NCBI GenBank assembly: GCA_024349245.1
Contig: JALDNG010000477.1
Span: 1 to 64,000 of the forward strand
Length of the DNA: 64,000 bases
Reading direction: 5' to 3'
Origin: Neodontobutis hainanensis
Lineage: Eukaryota > Chordata > Actinopteri > Gobiiformes > Odontobutidae
In this document: one piece after another, positions 39,873 to 52,688 of the stretch
Position numbering within the stretch: position 1 is the stretch's first letter
How the letters are laid out: each line of letters begins with the position of its first letter
Translations under genes and position numbers: made by a program
The notes under the pieces: generated by a model
Database searches by the model: none
Told to the model about the DNA's origin: nothing
The model's input: the letters and a program-made list of their open reading frames with translations, nothing else

Positions 39873-41072
39873 ATGGCTTTCACGGCATATCACGTGAAAT
39901 TACGAACATTCAGGTTTATATACGACTTTTGGAAGTTCATGATTATCTATTTAGCATTCTTAGAAATTATCGATAAATCATTTATTATTTCCCCAAAAAG
40001 TGGAAAAGATAAAATTAAAAATATAAGGCAAAAACATTCTGAAGATTCTAAATCGCATAAATATTTCTCAGTTGTAAACAAACACTCGTTAGGCACTTCA
40101 AAACAGGAAAGTCGTTTTGAATTATTGAAGCCTGAAGATAGAAAAACAAAGTATCAATCACTTTTAATTTCTAGAGAATTTGAACACGTTTCTTTTTTGA
40201 AACATAATATTGCCAGTCGAAACTTGAAATTTAAGTTTTATAAACAGCATTCAAGGGAAAAAGCGAAAAATAATTTACGTTTATTCGATGTTTATAATCT
40301 CTCTACTTACGATTTATATTCAAGAAATGGTTACCCAAATCTTAAAAGACAACAATCAGAATATAAGAGCACATTATTGAATAAAATTCAAAATGAAAGA
40401 GAGAAATTGATCATTCATTTTTGGAGATGCAAAGGAAATCTACATGAGATTATATCACGTTCGAAAAATCATAAAACAAAGCTGAATGACAAACTGAAAG
40501 GGAAATATCATAATTTTGCCTCAGGCGACTGTCGTAAAACCGATTCTTCAAAAGCTATATTCATTGGCGATGGTTATCGTTCTGTTTCAAGATGGAAATA
40601 TGGCCGAGTTTTTAGAGTGAATATGATCAAAAAATTCGACCCAAATAACCATTTTAGATATTTCAAATCATCTTTATCTGATAAAAATGAAATAAGATTT
40701 CTCGAAGAAGCTCTAAATGATTTAAGCCTCTTAGCTTATTTCGAAACAGGTGTTGTTTTAAAAAACTTCAAAGAAACGAGCATTGATCTACCTCAAAGAC
40801 TTGTCGATACATTTCGAGAGTTTTTTTACGCTTTTCACTATCTTTTATTAAAATATAGAAAAGGTTTAAATAGATCTTATCTGAAAAGAGACTTTATAAA
40901 TGATGTACACGAACTCGTGTTAATTTTGGGTCAGAAAACATTTCCAGTAAGATTAGTTAAAAAATTTAGGAATGTAAAACTATTTTTTTGGCGACTGTCA
41001 CGTGTATCAAATGTGGATTCCTCATTGATAATTCGTTTCTTGGGGGGATTAAAAAATTTAAAATCCAATTAG
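39873..41072 (+). CDS. Hypothetical basic, membrane-anchored or secreted protein, 399 aa
   Basis: This is the only long open frame in the window, and its length in DNA this AT-rich cannot be chance. I do not recognise the family. The N-terminus has a basic stretch followed by a hydrophobic segment at about residues 13-33 (ending IIYLAFLEII), which could be a signal anchor or signal peptide. The rest is strongly basic and polar, with many Lys, Arg, Asn and Ser and only two cysteines (WRCKG and SGDCRK). Residues 270-390 look helical (FLEEALNDLSLLAYFETG, FREFFYAFHYLLLKY). Tryptophan is encoded by TGG throughout, so the standard code fits. The start is the first ATG, just after an A/T-rich AATTTAAA. 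The frame ends at a TAG inside a second open frame that probably holds the original C-terminus. It stands alone, with no neighbour within a kilobase. A lineage-specific exported protein is my guess; function is unknown. Confidence 0.85.
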   Translation: MAFTAYHVKLRTFRFIYDFWKFMIIYLAFLEIIDKSFIISPKSGKDKIKNIRQKHSEDSKSHKYFSVVNKHSLGTSKQESRFELLKPEDRKTKYQSLLISREFEHVSFLKHNIASRNLKFKFYKQHSREKAKNNLRLFDVYNLSTYDLYSRNGYPNLKRQQSEYKSTLLNKIQNEREKLIIHFWRCKGNLHEIISRSKNHKTKLNDKLKGKYHNFASGDCRKTDSSKAIFIGDGYRSVSRWKYGRVFRVNMIKKFDPNNHFRYFKSSLSDKNEIRFLEEALNDLSLLAYFETGVVLKNFKETSIDLPQRLVDTFREFFYAFHYLLLKYRKGLNRSYLKRDFINDVHELVLILGQKTFPVRLVKKFRNVKLFFWRLSRVSNVDSSLIIRFLGGLKNLKSN

Positions 41073-41269
41073 GAAAAGTATTTTCATATATTTATGAAAG
41101 AAAAAAGTCAAAAATAGCATATTCGAAAATTACAAAGAGATGTGTAAAGCTAATCACAAAATATAATCAATTTATTTATTATCTTAGAAGATATACAATG
41201 TTAAAAATATTTTTATTATATCATGAAGATTTATCGGTTTTAAACAATTTTATAAAGTTAACCATTTGA
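40970..41269 (+). other. Second-frame (-1) extension of the 399-aa gene
   Basis: An open frame in the -1 register relative to the upstream gene runs from 40,970 to a TGA at 41,269 and overlaps the gene's last ~100 bases. Beyond the TAG of the first frame it gives about 66 further codons. They have the same basic, aromatic composition (for example SYIYERKKSKIAYSK and YYLRRYTMLKIFLLYH). The simplest reading is that the protein once ended here, at about 464 residues, and that one base was lost in the overlap. The overlap contains a T7 run (40,983-40,989), a G6 run (41,042-41,047) and an A6 run (41,051-41,056), any of which could slip in replication, sequencing or translation. I saw no separate ATG that would make this an independent gene. 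Confidence 0.55.
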
Positions 41270-41282
41270 GACGTTTCGCAAA

Positions 41283-41288
41283 AATAAA
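41283..41288 (+). terminator. AATAAA polyadenylation-like signal
   Basis: AATAAA lies 14 bases after the stop of the second-frame extension and over 200 bases after the stop of the first frame. This fits the 3' end of the gene being at 41,269. The hexamer is common in such DNA, so the support is weak. Confidence 0.25.
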
Positions 41289-42339
41289 ACATGATTTTTA
41301 TTTTAAAAACATTGTTATGGGGTTTTATTAATACTTTCAGCTTTTATTTTCTTCTATGTGATCATAAGAAATATTTATTTTTTAACGTTGATACTTCAGA
41401 AAAATTCTTCATTAAAAAACCAATTTTAATCATTATTTATCTCTAAATATTAATTTGAAACATTTTTAATTTTTAGAAATTCTATAAAAATATTAACTTT
41501 GAAAAAAAATTAAAATGGCTAACTCGTTTTTATAAAAGCATAAAAAACTAAATTTTAGTTTCCTGGTTAATTTCTTAAGATTTAGGATATTTTAGAGCAT
41601 AATTTGATAAAGTATTTAAAACCGTTTAATTAGGGCATTTGGGTTGAATTTATGGATCTAAATTGTTGCTTTTATTTTATATATCATTTGTCTTAATTCA
41701 GAAAAATTTGTTATTATTTGATTTGAAACTCTGTATCTCATCTAAACCAGTTATAATCCACAAATACAGAACTAGACCGTATTCATTGTATTGACTTTAT
41801 ATCAAAATATAAATGAGCTACCCAAGTCTCATAAATAAGGAAATATTTGATACAACGTTCATCGAATATTTTTTCAAAGTTATATCATTTAATAATAATT
41901 TTTAATATTTTATCCCTTATTATTATCTTCAAAATATCTTATGGTATCGTGTATATGGTTGCTTCAATTTGGAATTGAATTTAAACATAAATATATTGTA
42001 AAATCAACAATGTTCAGATTTTTAAAAAACAAACAGAGGGTCTGATTACAATTATATTTAAGAAAACTTTTTCGAGTTAAGATATTAAATTCAATATCAA
42101 TCATATATATTAAATATACTAACAAGAAACAAATGAGTTTCGACTTTTTCGTAACAAAAATTGAATAAATATGTTATCTCATGCTTTTTTTTTGAATGGA
42201 AATCTTTACATAATTTGATCTTTACTAACAATCTTACTATGCAGGTTAATTTGATTGAAATAGATTGATGAATTTTATCAAATGAGAAGATTAAATAAAT
42301 TTAAATAAGATTTAGTTCTGTGTGTGACACCTGTTATAT
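41289..42339. other. AT-rich spacer
   Basis: Downstream of the 399-aa gene. Nothing recognisable. Confidence 0.55.
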
Positions 42340-43099
42340 TTATTTTTTTAGATCACAACAGAAATATCAACGCTTTCGGGAAGGGCAATTCTAGGGAGCA
42401 TGTTTAAAAACATTCTTATAAAACACAATTTACGAGCTAAAATTAATTATATTTTTGGTAGAGCGAGGAAAATTCAAGCCGATAGAGTGTTCATTCAAAT
42501 ATCTTTCATCTATATAAGCTCTTTAGTAATTTTCATATTAATAGTTTTCCCCTTTCGGTGCTTTATCTCCTTCAGTACCCTTATAAGTGTAATCAGTGAT
42601 AGTCGGACTGTGTAAGACTCACGCTTTCCCAAAACTATCAAGCAATAATAATTCTCTGTGGTTGGTTTTAATGGGAATAAACCATGTCTCTTTCCTCTTT
42701 TAGACTGCTTATGACTACTCTTATAACACCTTCACAATAACCATGAAACTTCCCTTTAAATCTCGCCTTCCTTCTGAAGTTTATCGTTCCCAACGTGTAT
42801 TTTATTGTGTTTTATCAAATTATTAAAGTTAATTTGAAGACAAATATTCATCATTTAAATGGAAAATATTTATCAGAATCTTTATGAAATTTCCATTCAA
42901 CAATTATAATTATTTTTTTATTTTCTTCTTTCATTTCAATATTTTTTTGTAAAGAGCAAAGATTAGTATTAACCTATCAGGGATTATTTAAATGAAATTT
43001 GAAGTTATGTCAGCATTTTCATTTTGCTCTATAAAACGCTTTACGCCTCATTCCCATTTGCACATTTAATTTCCAGTACTCGTCCACCTCATTGTATGG
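42340..43099 (-). pseudogene. Decayed gene of unknown family 2, longer fragment
   Basis: Minus-strand readable runs, from high to low: 43,099-43,019 (YNEVDEYWKLNVQMGMRRKA, FYRAK, stop), an A/T-rich gap at 42,830-42,980, then a 47-codon run near 42,820-42,680 (TINFRRKARFKGKFHGYCEG, VIRVVISSLKEERDMVYSH). These are followed by SYTVRLSLITLIRVLKEIKH ending at about 42,510, and DERYLNEHSIGLNFPRSTKN in another frame. Composition (Arg, Lys, Glu, Gly) is unlike random A/T-rich translation. The 42,820-42,620 part appears related to 1,972-2,154. I do not recognise the family. Confidence 0.45.
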
Positions 43100-45959
43100 T
43101 TAAAATTTAAAATGATTTTATTTCGAAAAAAATATTTTATTTAATTTTTTCGAACATTCAACTGTTTTAATTAAAATATCAAACGTCTAAAATAGTTGGG
43201 TTATCTGTGAAATATCATAACATAATTAGATTATTCAAGTAAATTTCTCAACTTTAACAAACAGGTAAATTCAATAAATGCAAACCATGAGTTTTGTATA
43301 TATTCGGTTTTAGATTTATTTAATTTGTAATTCACAGTAGTAAAATAAAAATTTCGTCTCTTTTAAAGCCAATTTTATATTTCCCAAAAATATAATACGT
43401 GTAGCAAAGATTTTGATATTTTCTGAGAATTATTTTCTTCACATATTTCATAAATTAATTGATTCAATCTGAATTAAATCAAGATTTATCAATCAATATA
43501 ACAATAAAAAATTTGCTTAATCTAAAATCTTGGTCCATAATTCTTATAAAATAATTTTATTTTTATGCGACTTTTGAAGCAGCTGCTAATCTTTACAAAA
43601 TTATTTTTATTTACAGTCTTAGTGTTAAATACACGTATGTTACACAATATAAAATTTCACCATAAATTAAAAACGAAGCTATCAGTGCTGGTTCATTTTA
43701 TATTTTAATTTTACTTGAGTATCCTAAGTATTTTTTGTGATGATCTTTGAAAAAATCATTTGGATAAAAGCTGTCCTTTTATTATATTTTAATTTAAGTT
43801 TAATTTACTTTTAAGGATATATGGACAAATAATATTTTTATATTATTTATAAAGGGATTTATGTTTATTTTATTGAACTATTTGGAAATTATAAACCTCA
43901 ACGAATAAGGTTAATATGTTGTTATATCATGCATTTTAAATCAATAAATGAATGTTGTAATCAAATAAATTATCATATATCTAATTTTTTAATGTTAAAA
44001 TCGTGATAAAATCAGAAGAATTACAATTGAATGTGGCTTTATTTGAATAAAGGCTTTTTTTTGTAAATGTTGAAATAAAATGTCACTTTTGTATTTAAAT
44101 CATCTTCGACTTATCTTAACTAAATATTAGCTTGTATCAAAGACTTTAAACGACTGCACAAAAGAGAACAATTCAACATGAATTAAATTCACTGAAAAAT
44201 TCTCACTTCATAAAATATGCTTTACTTTTTTGATAGATTAAAGAAAATGAGTGGGTATTTCATCATGTATAGAACGATAGTACATTTTTAAAAATATTAT
44301 TCTCAAGTTATAAAATATTCCTTAACTAATATTTGATAGAACACATTTTAACTCACATAATTTCGTTTTCAAATTTGTAAATGCTAAGCTGTATTTGCCA
44401 TTGAAACATTTTAGCACTATTTTGCGATGGTCACTAACTATATTATTATAATTTTCAAATTTAAAAGTATTTAATTCTGAAATTTATAAACTAATCAAAA
44501 AATATTAAAATAAACTTTTTAAAGTTTCTCTTAAATTTTCCGAATTATGGATTCCGAGAAATGGAAAAAAATTCATTCTCATAAAATATAATAATTATAT
44601 CTTTTAAATTGTATGAGCTTTACAGAGGATACTTTATTGTTTCAAACTTCATAAAAATACTTTCATTTTATTTTGCATAAAACTATAAGATTCTTAATTA
44701 TGATATGCTTTCAAATTAATTTTCGCAAAATATTTAGCATCGAATATATTTTCATTATTTTGAATGAATTTAAATTTTTTCATATTTCATCTGCGGTTAT
44801 GACCCTGCTTATTTTATTTTATTAAATATTATTTATGCTCAGTCTAATTTTTATCAGTTTTAAAAGTGGTTAGAACTCTGTCATATATGTTAAAAGAATT
44901 TAGAACAAACGCTAGATATTAGCATTTTAATTTATAAAAACGGGAAATATTTTATGTTTGCAGAAAGTTTAAAATACACGAATAAATAAAAACCCAGTCG
45001 AAATGATCGCATTTATCGTTTTACCAAAACAAATGACTATTTTGGAATTTTAGTTTGTTTTAAAATTTGGAAAATAAATTCCTTTACATTTTTCGAATTT
45101 AAAGAAGGTATAGATTTGATAGCTAGGTGTAAAAGTGTAAAAATATGATAAATAAATTGTGATAAATTCGAAATCGGTCTATTGATCCAAACTTAATATT
45201 TATTAAGAGTGGATTTAAGAAAACTTCAAATATGGCGAGAAGTGTTTATGTGAATTATGTAAGACATAGTTTATCGTCTTGTTTATACTATTAAGGTGGT
45301 ATACTGAATTTCCTTCTTATATCATCTTTATTTAGAGTACAAATAATTTTCGGAACAATCATGTATAAACTCTAAATAATAATTTTTGAAATCCAAAAAT
45401 TAATATAAATCAAATTCATATATATACAAGTGAAAATTCATTTGTCAAATAAAATCAAGATAAAAATTTAACCTTGATAATAAATTTCATGAGTTTTGGG
45501 TTACTGTTCAAACTCAAAGTTTTTTTGAGACATAAAGCCATTAACCTTGCAGACATCTAAAATTTATCTGTTACTTAAAGGCGGTCATATAATAAGATAA
45601 TAGTTTACCTAATAGATTGTTTTAAATCATGAATAATGCAAGACAGCGTGAAATTAAATTCAAAACGCTATCTCTGTAGACGAAATTGGTACAAACACAA
45701 GAAATTACATAAACCAAAACTTAGTTCCTCTTGAAACTCGGCTATTCACTCACATATTATGGCATAAATATTTCGAACAATAACAGAGAAAGAATAGTTT
45801 CAGGAAACTTGAAATTTCTGCTGTTCCTTTTATGGCTTAGATGTTTGGTACGTACTCATAGACAATCAATAGTATCATAAAAAATATATTCCAATACATA
45901 AGATATATTTCAATCAGAACATGGTAATTTATGAATTCTCTTAATTAACTTTTGAGAAG
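43100..45959. other. AT-rich spacer
   Basis: Nothing recognisable until the transposase remnant. The last ~300 bases are slightly GC-richer and may include its lost N-terminal part. Confidence 0.5.
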
Positions 45960-46740
45960 ACAGGCTATGAGTTTGCTTTTGTTTATCGAGAATTTACTGA
46001 ATATTTGGCAGAATTTTTAAATGGGGAAATAATGAATTATTGGTTAAAAGTATTATCAGGTACTATCAATATTTCGTTGCGTCATTTCAATTATACATTT
46101 AAAAAAATTTACTTAAGAGCCCAAACATAGAATTAAAGTCATAAAAATAGAGTTTTTGCACCATATTCTATTATTTATCGAGACATTACAAGTCAAAATA
46201 ATTGTCTAAGTTTTATTTTTCTTGATGATATAGGTTTCAATGTTGTCAGTACACTCAGCAATAGAAAATGTAAAACTAGGAAATCAGCTATAGTGACATT
46301 TCAAACCTCCTGAAGTCGAAATATTTCAATATTTTCACGATAAATAGATGTGATTTTAGATAAAAAAATGCCGTAAAGATTCATAAATGGCGAATATTTG
46401 TAGGAATATAGTTGAAACCTAAAATCTTTTTGTGTCACAAAATACAATATTTGGCTTCTTTATCTATGAAATATAGAATGAATTGAATTATATTGAGGAT
46501 TCATAGCATCTGTGAAAAAGCCAAGTTTAATTTTATGTGTCTTGTCAATTATATCCTTTTTTATATGATTGGAAACGCTTTTTAGAGTGGAAATATATGG
46601 TATTTCATGCTAGCGAAACGAACGGTACTCAATTGCAAAATTAATGTTTGGAGAATTTTGAGAAGTTGAATTCTTAACTTATTCGATTTTTTCATTAACT
46701 TTTAGTCTGGTAGGTGAAATGTACGCATAGTGAGGAAATA
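45960..46740 (+). mobile_element. Degenerate IS630/Tc1-type transposase of a different family
   Basis: One plus-strand frame, broken by stops, reads FNYTFKKIYLRAQ (46,086 on), SFIFLDDIGFNVV (first catalytic Asp near 46,224) and SRNISIFS (46,314 on). These line up with HNSIKQLTLVP, RFVFIDEVGFSV and SRNISVIA of the transposase at 28,255. Near 46,570-46,605 the DNA still resembles the codons for NPIENxFSKWK, shortened and shifted. The second Asp region is not readable. I could not find terminal repeats or a target duplication, so the borders are approximate. DNA similarity to the other two copies is low, so this is an older or separate family. Confidence 0.6.
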
Positions 46741-47639
46741 AGAGAATAAATTTTTACTGTTTTCAAATTTAATTTTTCTCAAATTTTTTTAAATTGATCA
46801 AAAAGATAAGAGTTCTTTTACACTAATTATTTAATTAATCTTAAAGTAATTTTTGTTTTATTTCCCAAATGAAAATAAGCTACGTTTACGATTCATAAAT
46901 TTTTATATTCTCTCCAATTTTTTTCTCAACAATAATAATTCTCTCGCATTTATTTGTTTTTAAAATACACGAACTGTAATTTATGAGGCATTGAAACATA
47001 TTCTTATGAATTAGATGTTTTTCATGATATTTATCAAACGTAATCAAAAGTAAAAGAACGACTATCTGTGGTAAAATACAAAAATTTATTTTGGTTCGTA
47101 AAGTTTATTTTTTAAAGATTTTTCGAATATCAAGAATTTTAAAATTTAAAAACACTTGTGTGGCACATATTTCGAATATTTTACAAAGTTAAAAGATAAA
47201 TTTTTGATGAACACCAAAAAGTTGTTTTTAAAAACAATCTATAACTTTTTGTGAAAACCTTTTGCCTTCTCCTTTTAAAACATCTTTTTGAAGTAATTAT
47301 GAAGTAAAAATTAAAAATTGGTATTTATGCTTTATATTTTTTTTAATTCACGAATTTATAATTTGAGAAATCGCCATGGTATATTCGTGTGGCTAACATC
47401 TAATATTAAAAAATATTATAAATTTTATTTTGAGTTGATGAATGTAACGTTTACCATTTTAAATGAAATAAGTATGAAAAATAAAAACTTTATTTAAGAT
47501 TAAATGTGAAAAAAAAATTGAAAAGGGTACAATTAAGTTAAAAACATTGAGAAATCAAACGTTTTAACAATAAATTTTCTGGTAAAAATTTGACATAAAA
47601 CTATCAAGATTTTTTGAATCTGTAAGGTATATTATAAAC

Positions 47640-47830
47640 AATCAGTCTTCAAAACGAGGTTCAATTGGATGTACTTTCTTGGGTGAGACATCCTTACTAG
47701 GTTTCGGCAGTTTGACGTCTCTGTTCAGAAATATCTAAGTATCGTCTTGTGTCAGATAGTGTTAGACACCGACTCACCAATAACCTTATTATTCTATCAG
47801 AAAATTAAGCACGCCTTAACATGGGTGGAA
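47640..47830 (-). other. C-terminal coding-like relic
   Basis: On the minus strand IGESVSNTI, HKTILRYF and, one frame over, FLNRDVKLPKPSKDVSPKKV, HPIEPRFED, stop. The proline/lysine-rich tail resembles a genuine protein C-terminus, and the island is sharply GC-richer than its flanks. The plus strand also has a fairly open frame (SLQNEVQLDVLSWVRHPY), so orientation is not certain. Confidence 0.25.
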
Positions 47831-50800
47831 TCTATTCTTTGGGAATTTTTTTTGAAAAAGTAAAAATTTAAAGAAAATTAATTCGTTTAAGGGGTTGTGT
47901 TTATTTTTTATAAATTTCCAAATTTATATTTGTGCTTTATTTGCACATTTTTGAAGTTCTCCAGTTAATGTTATTTAAATCCAATGATAAGTCTGCTTTT
48001 TTGCGATAAAATGGTTCATGAACACCTTTTAAAACATTTTATTCATCAGTTTAAAAAGACAGAAAATAATAAGATTTTTTGAATCAAAAATATTTTATGA
48101 AATGCCCTGAAATGTGTATTTTTAATTTTATAATGACATAAAATTTGAACAGTTTTAAATGAGACCATAAAGCTTATATGTGATCACTCAAAAGTTTTTC
48201 ATCGAAAAATAAATTTTAAAGATTTCTGAAATATTTCGAAAGGGATGGAAATGGGATTGTTGATGCGTAAATCTCAAAATAGAAACAGATTTTACACATA
48301 GAAGGATATTATCATTTTTTGAATCTTCTGAAAATTTGTTTAGAATTTTAACTCTATGCTGGCTCTACAGATCCCAAATAATTTTTTATTTTGATTGTAT
48401 TGAATTATTTTCAAACTGGAGATGTCAATGTTTAATCAACTCTTTTAGTTCAAACTTTCTTTCTCTTTTTAAAATGATTTATATGGAAGGTGTCAATTTT
48501 TTATATCATAAAATTTAAACAAAAATAAATTTATTTTTTGAACGTTTATTTGTCAAAGATCAAACCTTAGAGTTAAATAATCCTGTATTATGAGTATTAA
48601 TAATTTCTTGGTGTAAGAAATATCCCAAAAAGATATTCGAAAGCTTATAATAAATTTTTTCATTAAAACGAAAACACGTGATTGTTTGTTTATTAGATCT
48701 CTTCAAATCTTTAAAAATTTCCAGTCATTGTTATATATTCAGATATCTTAAAAAACTTGTCATAATGGTCACATTACTTACTTTTCAAATATTTTTTTAC
48801 TGGATATATTTTAATTGAAGGACTTTCAATAATCTGTAAATTATAATTCACAATAAAATGATCAATTTTTTAGATATGCTCTGACATATTTTTTAATGAT
48901 AAGTGTTTAGGTTCTCGTATAGGATCAAAAATTAGTTTCTTTGTTAAATAACCATGATAACTTTATATATTTGGTAGATTTCTCTTCTTATAGAATTAGA
49001 TCTAAAAATATTATCTTTTTATAAATTTTAAATATTGAGAGACTATTGTTAATCACCCCTCAATATTTTTATTTATTCTTATTAAGTAGGTATTAAGGTC
49101 AACTTCTTTTTAAATTTAATAAATTTTTAACGTTTTTGGATTACCAATGACTCATAATTTTTGTTTTTAATTAGAACCAGAATTGAAATTTCTATCCAAG
49201 AGATATTAACGAACTGTTTTAGTTACATAACCTGTCCAATTTAGGATGATCAATAAAATTATATATTTATTTGTCACTTTTGTGACATTTTAGTATATTT
49301 TTCTTAAATATAACTTAAAATATGGATTCTATATTTGTGTCCAAGCTTTACGGCTTTTCAGATTTGATCTGATAAACAAGGGAATTCAAAGTCTTTCATC
49401 TTATCTTTAACCATTTTAAGAAACAATACGATAATATCTAGAAATTAAATATCGGATGACAAATTTTTAGAAAAGAAATAACAATTTCTCTGCTTTTTTG
49501 AGAGTGGGATCTGTAAGATTTTTATGCGTTTATATCCAAATAAAGCTAATTCTATGTTTGATAGGTGGTCAAATTATGCAAAATTTTAACATTAATTTAT
49601 GATGAATTTACCTTTGTAAATTCATATTGGTTTGAAAAATCATAAAACCGAAACATGATAAAAATTGCATGATGGATAAAAAGGTTCATTCATAAATATT
49701 TTTCAAGTTACGTTTTATGAAATTTTAATTGTTACTTAGTTGAACTGTTTTGAAAGCTCTTATTAATTCAGTATTTATACGAAACTATAATTTAAATCAA
49801 CAAATTTAATGAAAATACTGGTTCATAATTCTGTGCTTAATAAAACGATATGTTATCCACTGTTGAACTAAATAGTCAAGAAAATCTGACTTCTTTATAC
49901 TTTTACTTTTAAAGACTTCCAGTATATGGATTCGAGTTTAATCAGAACAATTTAATGTGTCAAATAAAATACCTGAGATATGTGTTCTTTATTTTTCTAA
50001 TCTACAAAAAAGGATAAAAATTAATTACTCAATTTGATAAGTCAAATTATACTTTCAAAAAGTTCATCGATCTTTTTTTTGACTTATTTACCAATGCAAT
50101 GTGAATAATTTCAGAGTTTCACATGAGTTTGCAACATACAATTCGGATACGACTCTCCCAAATAGTTATAGACTGAATTCACAGTTTTTCTGACGTCTTC
50201 TTTGATATTCTACTTAGTTGCTTTCACAAGTAAGTTAATTTCGATCGTTTTTTGAGATAAATCTTTTTTAACACATCTTTTTTAGTTTGATATATGATGC
50301 CTCTCTACTCGTAATAGGTTCGTATTTTTAAGGTAGTTTTTAACTAAATAACATTCTGAGAATATCAATTCACCAATGAATCACCAAAATAGTTGGTTAT
50401 TACAAATTTATCATTTTTAAAAATTCTAAATTTTATAAATTTCAAAATAATTAATAAAAGTGATTTTATATGACAGAACAACAAAATTTTCAAAATTCAC
50501 CATCTATTTCTATTTTTGATGTTGATAATATTTGTATCATAACATATATATTTTGTTTATTGTCCAAAATTCCATTTTATCAGATACTTATCGATGACTC
50601 GACAGTTATATTTCATGCCAGAATATTTCCTTGTATTTATACCATTTAAATAGTAAATATTCTTTAAATACGTTCATAGATTATGATAACCCAGATATAT
50701 TTTTTTATCTTTTTTGACTTATAAGTCATATAAAGTGTAGATGAAATATTTATTATTTTTGAGAGGTTTAGAGTTTGATGACAACTGAGATTATACCCAA

Positions 50801-52688
50801 TTACAAATTAAATCTGAGCGAAATTTTCATCCAGATTTTTGACTTAACGCTCTGAATGTAATTGTTATTCCGTATACGTTATTTTTTCATAAATATACTC
50901 ATATGCGAGCATTGTAACTGATACAACTCTGTTGGCTCTCTTATTTACTCTAAGCGTTGAAATTAAGTTTAATCCACAACTTTATCTCCAGAAGTACGTA
51001 TAAAATAGATCGAAATAAATTTATAAAAATTGATCTTAAAATGATAAGAAGACAATGGATCGAGAAAGCTCGTTGAACAAATCATGACAGAGAAAAAGCG
51101 CAATTTTTGAAGGTTACGAAGATCGACCTTTAGGAATTCGCAAGAATGCAAACCTAGAAGTAGCAAACATTTGAAAGTATCTTATAAATAATGAGTTAAT
51201 ATTCTTCTTACACTCTTTATTAACATAAATAATTTTTGAGTCATACCTCCTTTGAAGTAAATTTGATAACAATTAAAACAAATTTAAATTTTTCTCACAT
51301 AAAGAGATCCAGTGAACTCAAATGAGGGTTCGTATGTATCCAATTCATTTCTTCAGAAAGACGATAAATGTTTGATCTATATTATTAAAACTAATTAGAG
51401 TTACAAGCACATCATTATGATGAATTATAAAGCATTTATGTCAAAATATGAATTTTTATTTTTCATGAATTTACTCACATAAGTCTTTTTTACATGCATA
51501 ACTTAAAATACATCAAATTGAATTTAACAAACTTCAAAAAAATAACGTTGAAAATTATCCTTTCATACAATAGTCTTGAATCATAAGTTTAAAACAAGAA
51601 ATTAACAGTTTTTCTGATATTGATGAAGTATGATCAACAAAGTTTTTTTAATGACATAAGAAGTTAAAGTAAACATTTAAAAAATTTTATCTTTGAATCT
51701 ATGCATACTCAGAAAAGTAACTTATTTTGAAAAAAATAATTTGACATTTAATTTGCTTATTTGATCAATTGTTAAAATGGGAATAACCGCACACTTTCCT
51801 TTCTTGGCTTAAGGTCTATACTATAATACTGAGAAAATAGTGATGATAAATTCGCCAGAATATAAAATATAGACTTAAGATATTCATATTATTCTAACAG
51901 AATTCATCCTCTTATATTAATTATAAAGTTTCCTCGTTTTTAGCTGTAAGCGTATCAATGTATGATTTCATCAAATCATTATTATTTTAAAATATTGAGC
52001 GAGCACAACCCCATGTTTTGGAAAATGCATGAAACGCTGATGAGATATATGGAAGCTTTATTAAACCATTTTAATTTTGATTTATTTTAGAAAATCAAAT
52101 AAATTTAAATTCATTTGCGAAAAATTATGAAAATGATTTTAACTGTTCAAGAAAATATTGTATTTTTCTGTGTAAATCTGAATTTGGAATTAAATAATTT
52201 CAAAGAGTTTTCGAAAATGAAAATTTTAATTTTTTAAAGATATTGAATGTTACAGTTGAAGCTGCCTTAATCCAAGAACTTTACTTTCGACTTATCAATT
52301 TTTATACGTGAATCAATGATCAGAATTCATCTTCAGTATTCGAGTTGTTGAATTGAAAATAATTTACTTCTTAAAATTCACTAATTAGTGTAAAATAATA
52401 ATTTCACGAGTTATCCAAATTTGAGGTATTTTCTGACCAAGATTTTGTGTATTCATTTTCAAAATATTTTTTGAACAAATAATATTGAGATACCCTGATC
52501 TGAACTGTTTTTGATTGAATATCAGTAAACTAAGATACTTTGACGCACTTAATATTTATATAGATTATTAAACTGTTGCAATGTTTTGAAAAAAATTTTA
52601 ATATCATTGAAAATATTTTTATTCAAAGTATTAAACATTATTTGGATTAAATTTTAAAGTTAATCATAGTTATTCAAATGCTGACCTA
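47831..52688. other. AT-rich spacer with one uncertain relic
   Basis: Apart from 50,860-51,190, no readable coding or repeat structure. The 60-codon frame at 48,336 (plus) has no support. Confidence 0.5.
50860..51190. other. Coding-like relic, strand uncertain
   Basis: The plus strand reads LSLIHNFISRSTYKIDRNKF, IKIDLKMIRRQWIEKAR and, in another frame, FEGYEDRPLGIRKNANLEVA. The minus strand holds a 65-codon open run over part of the same DNA. The plus-strand composition is the more protein-like. Nothing is recognised. Confidence 0.2.
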
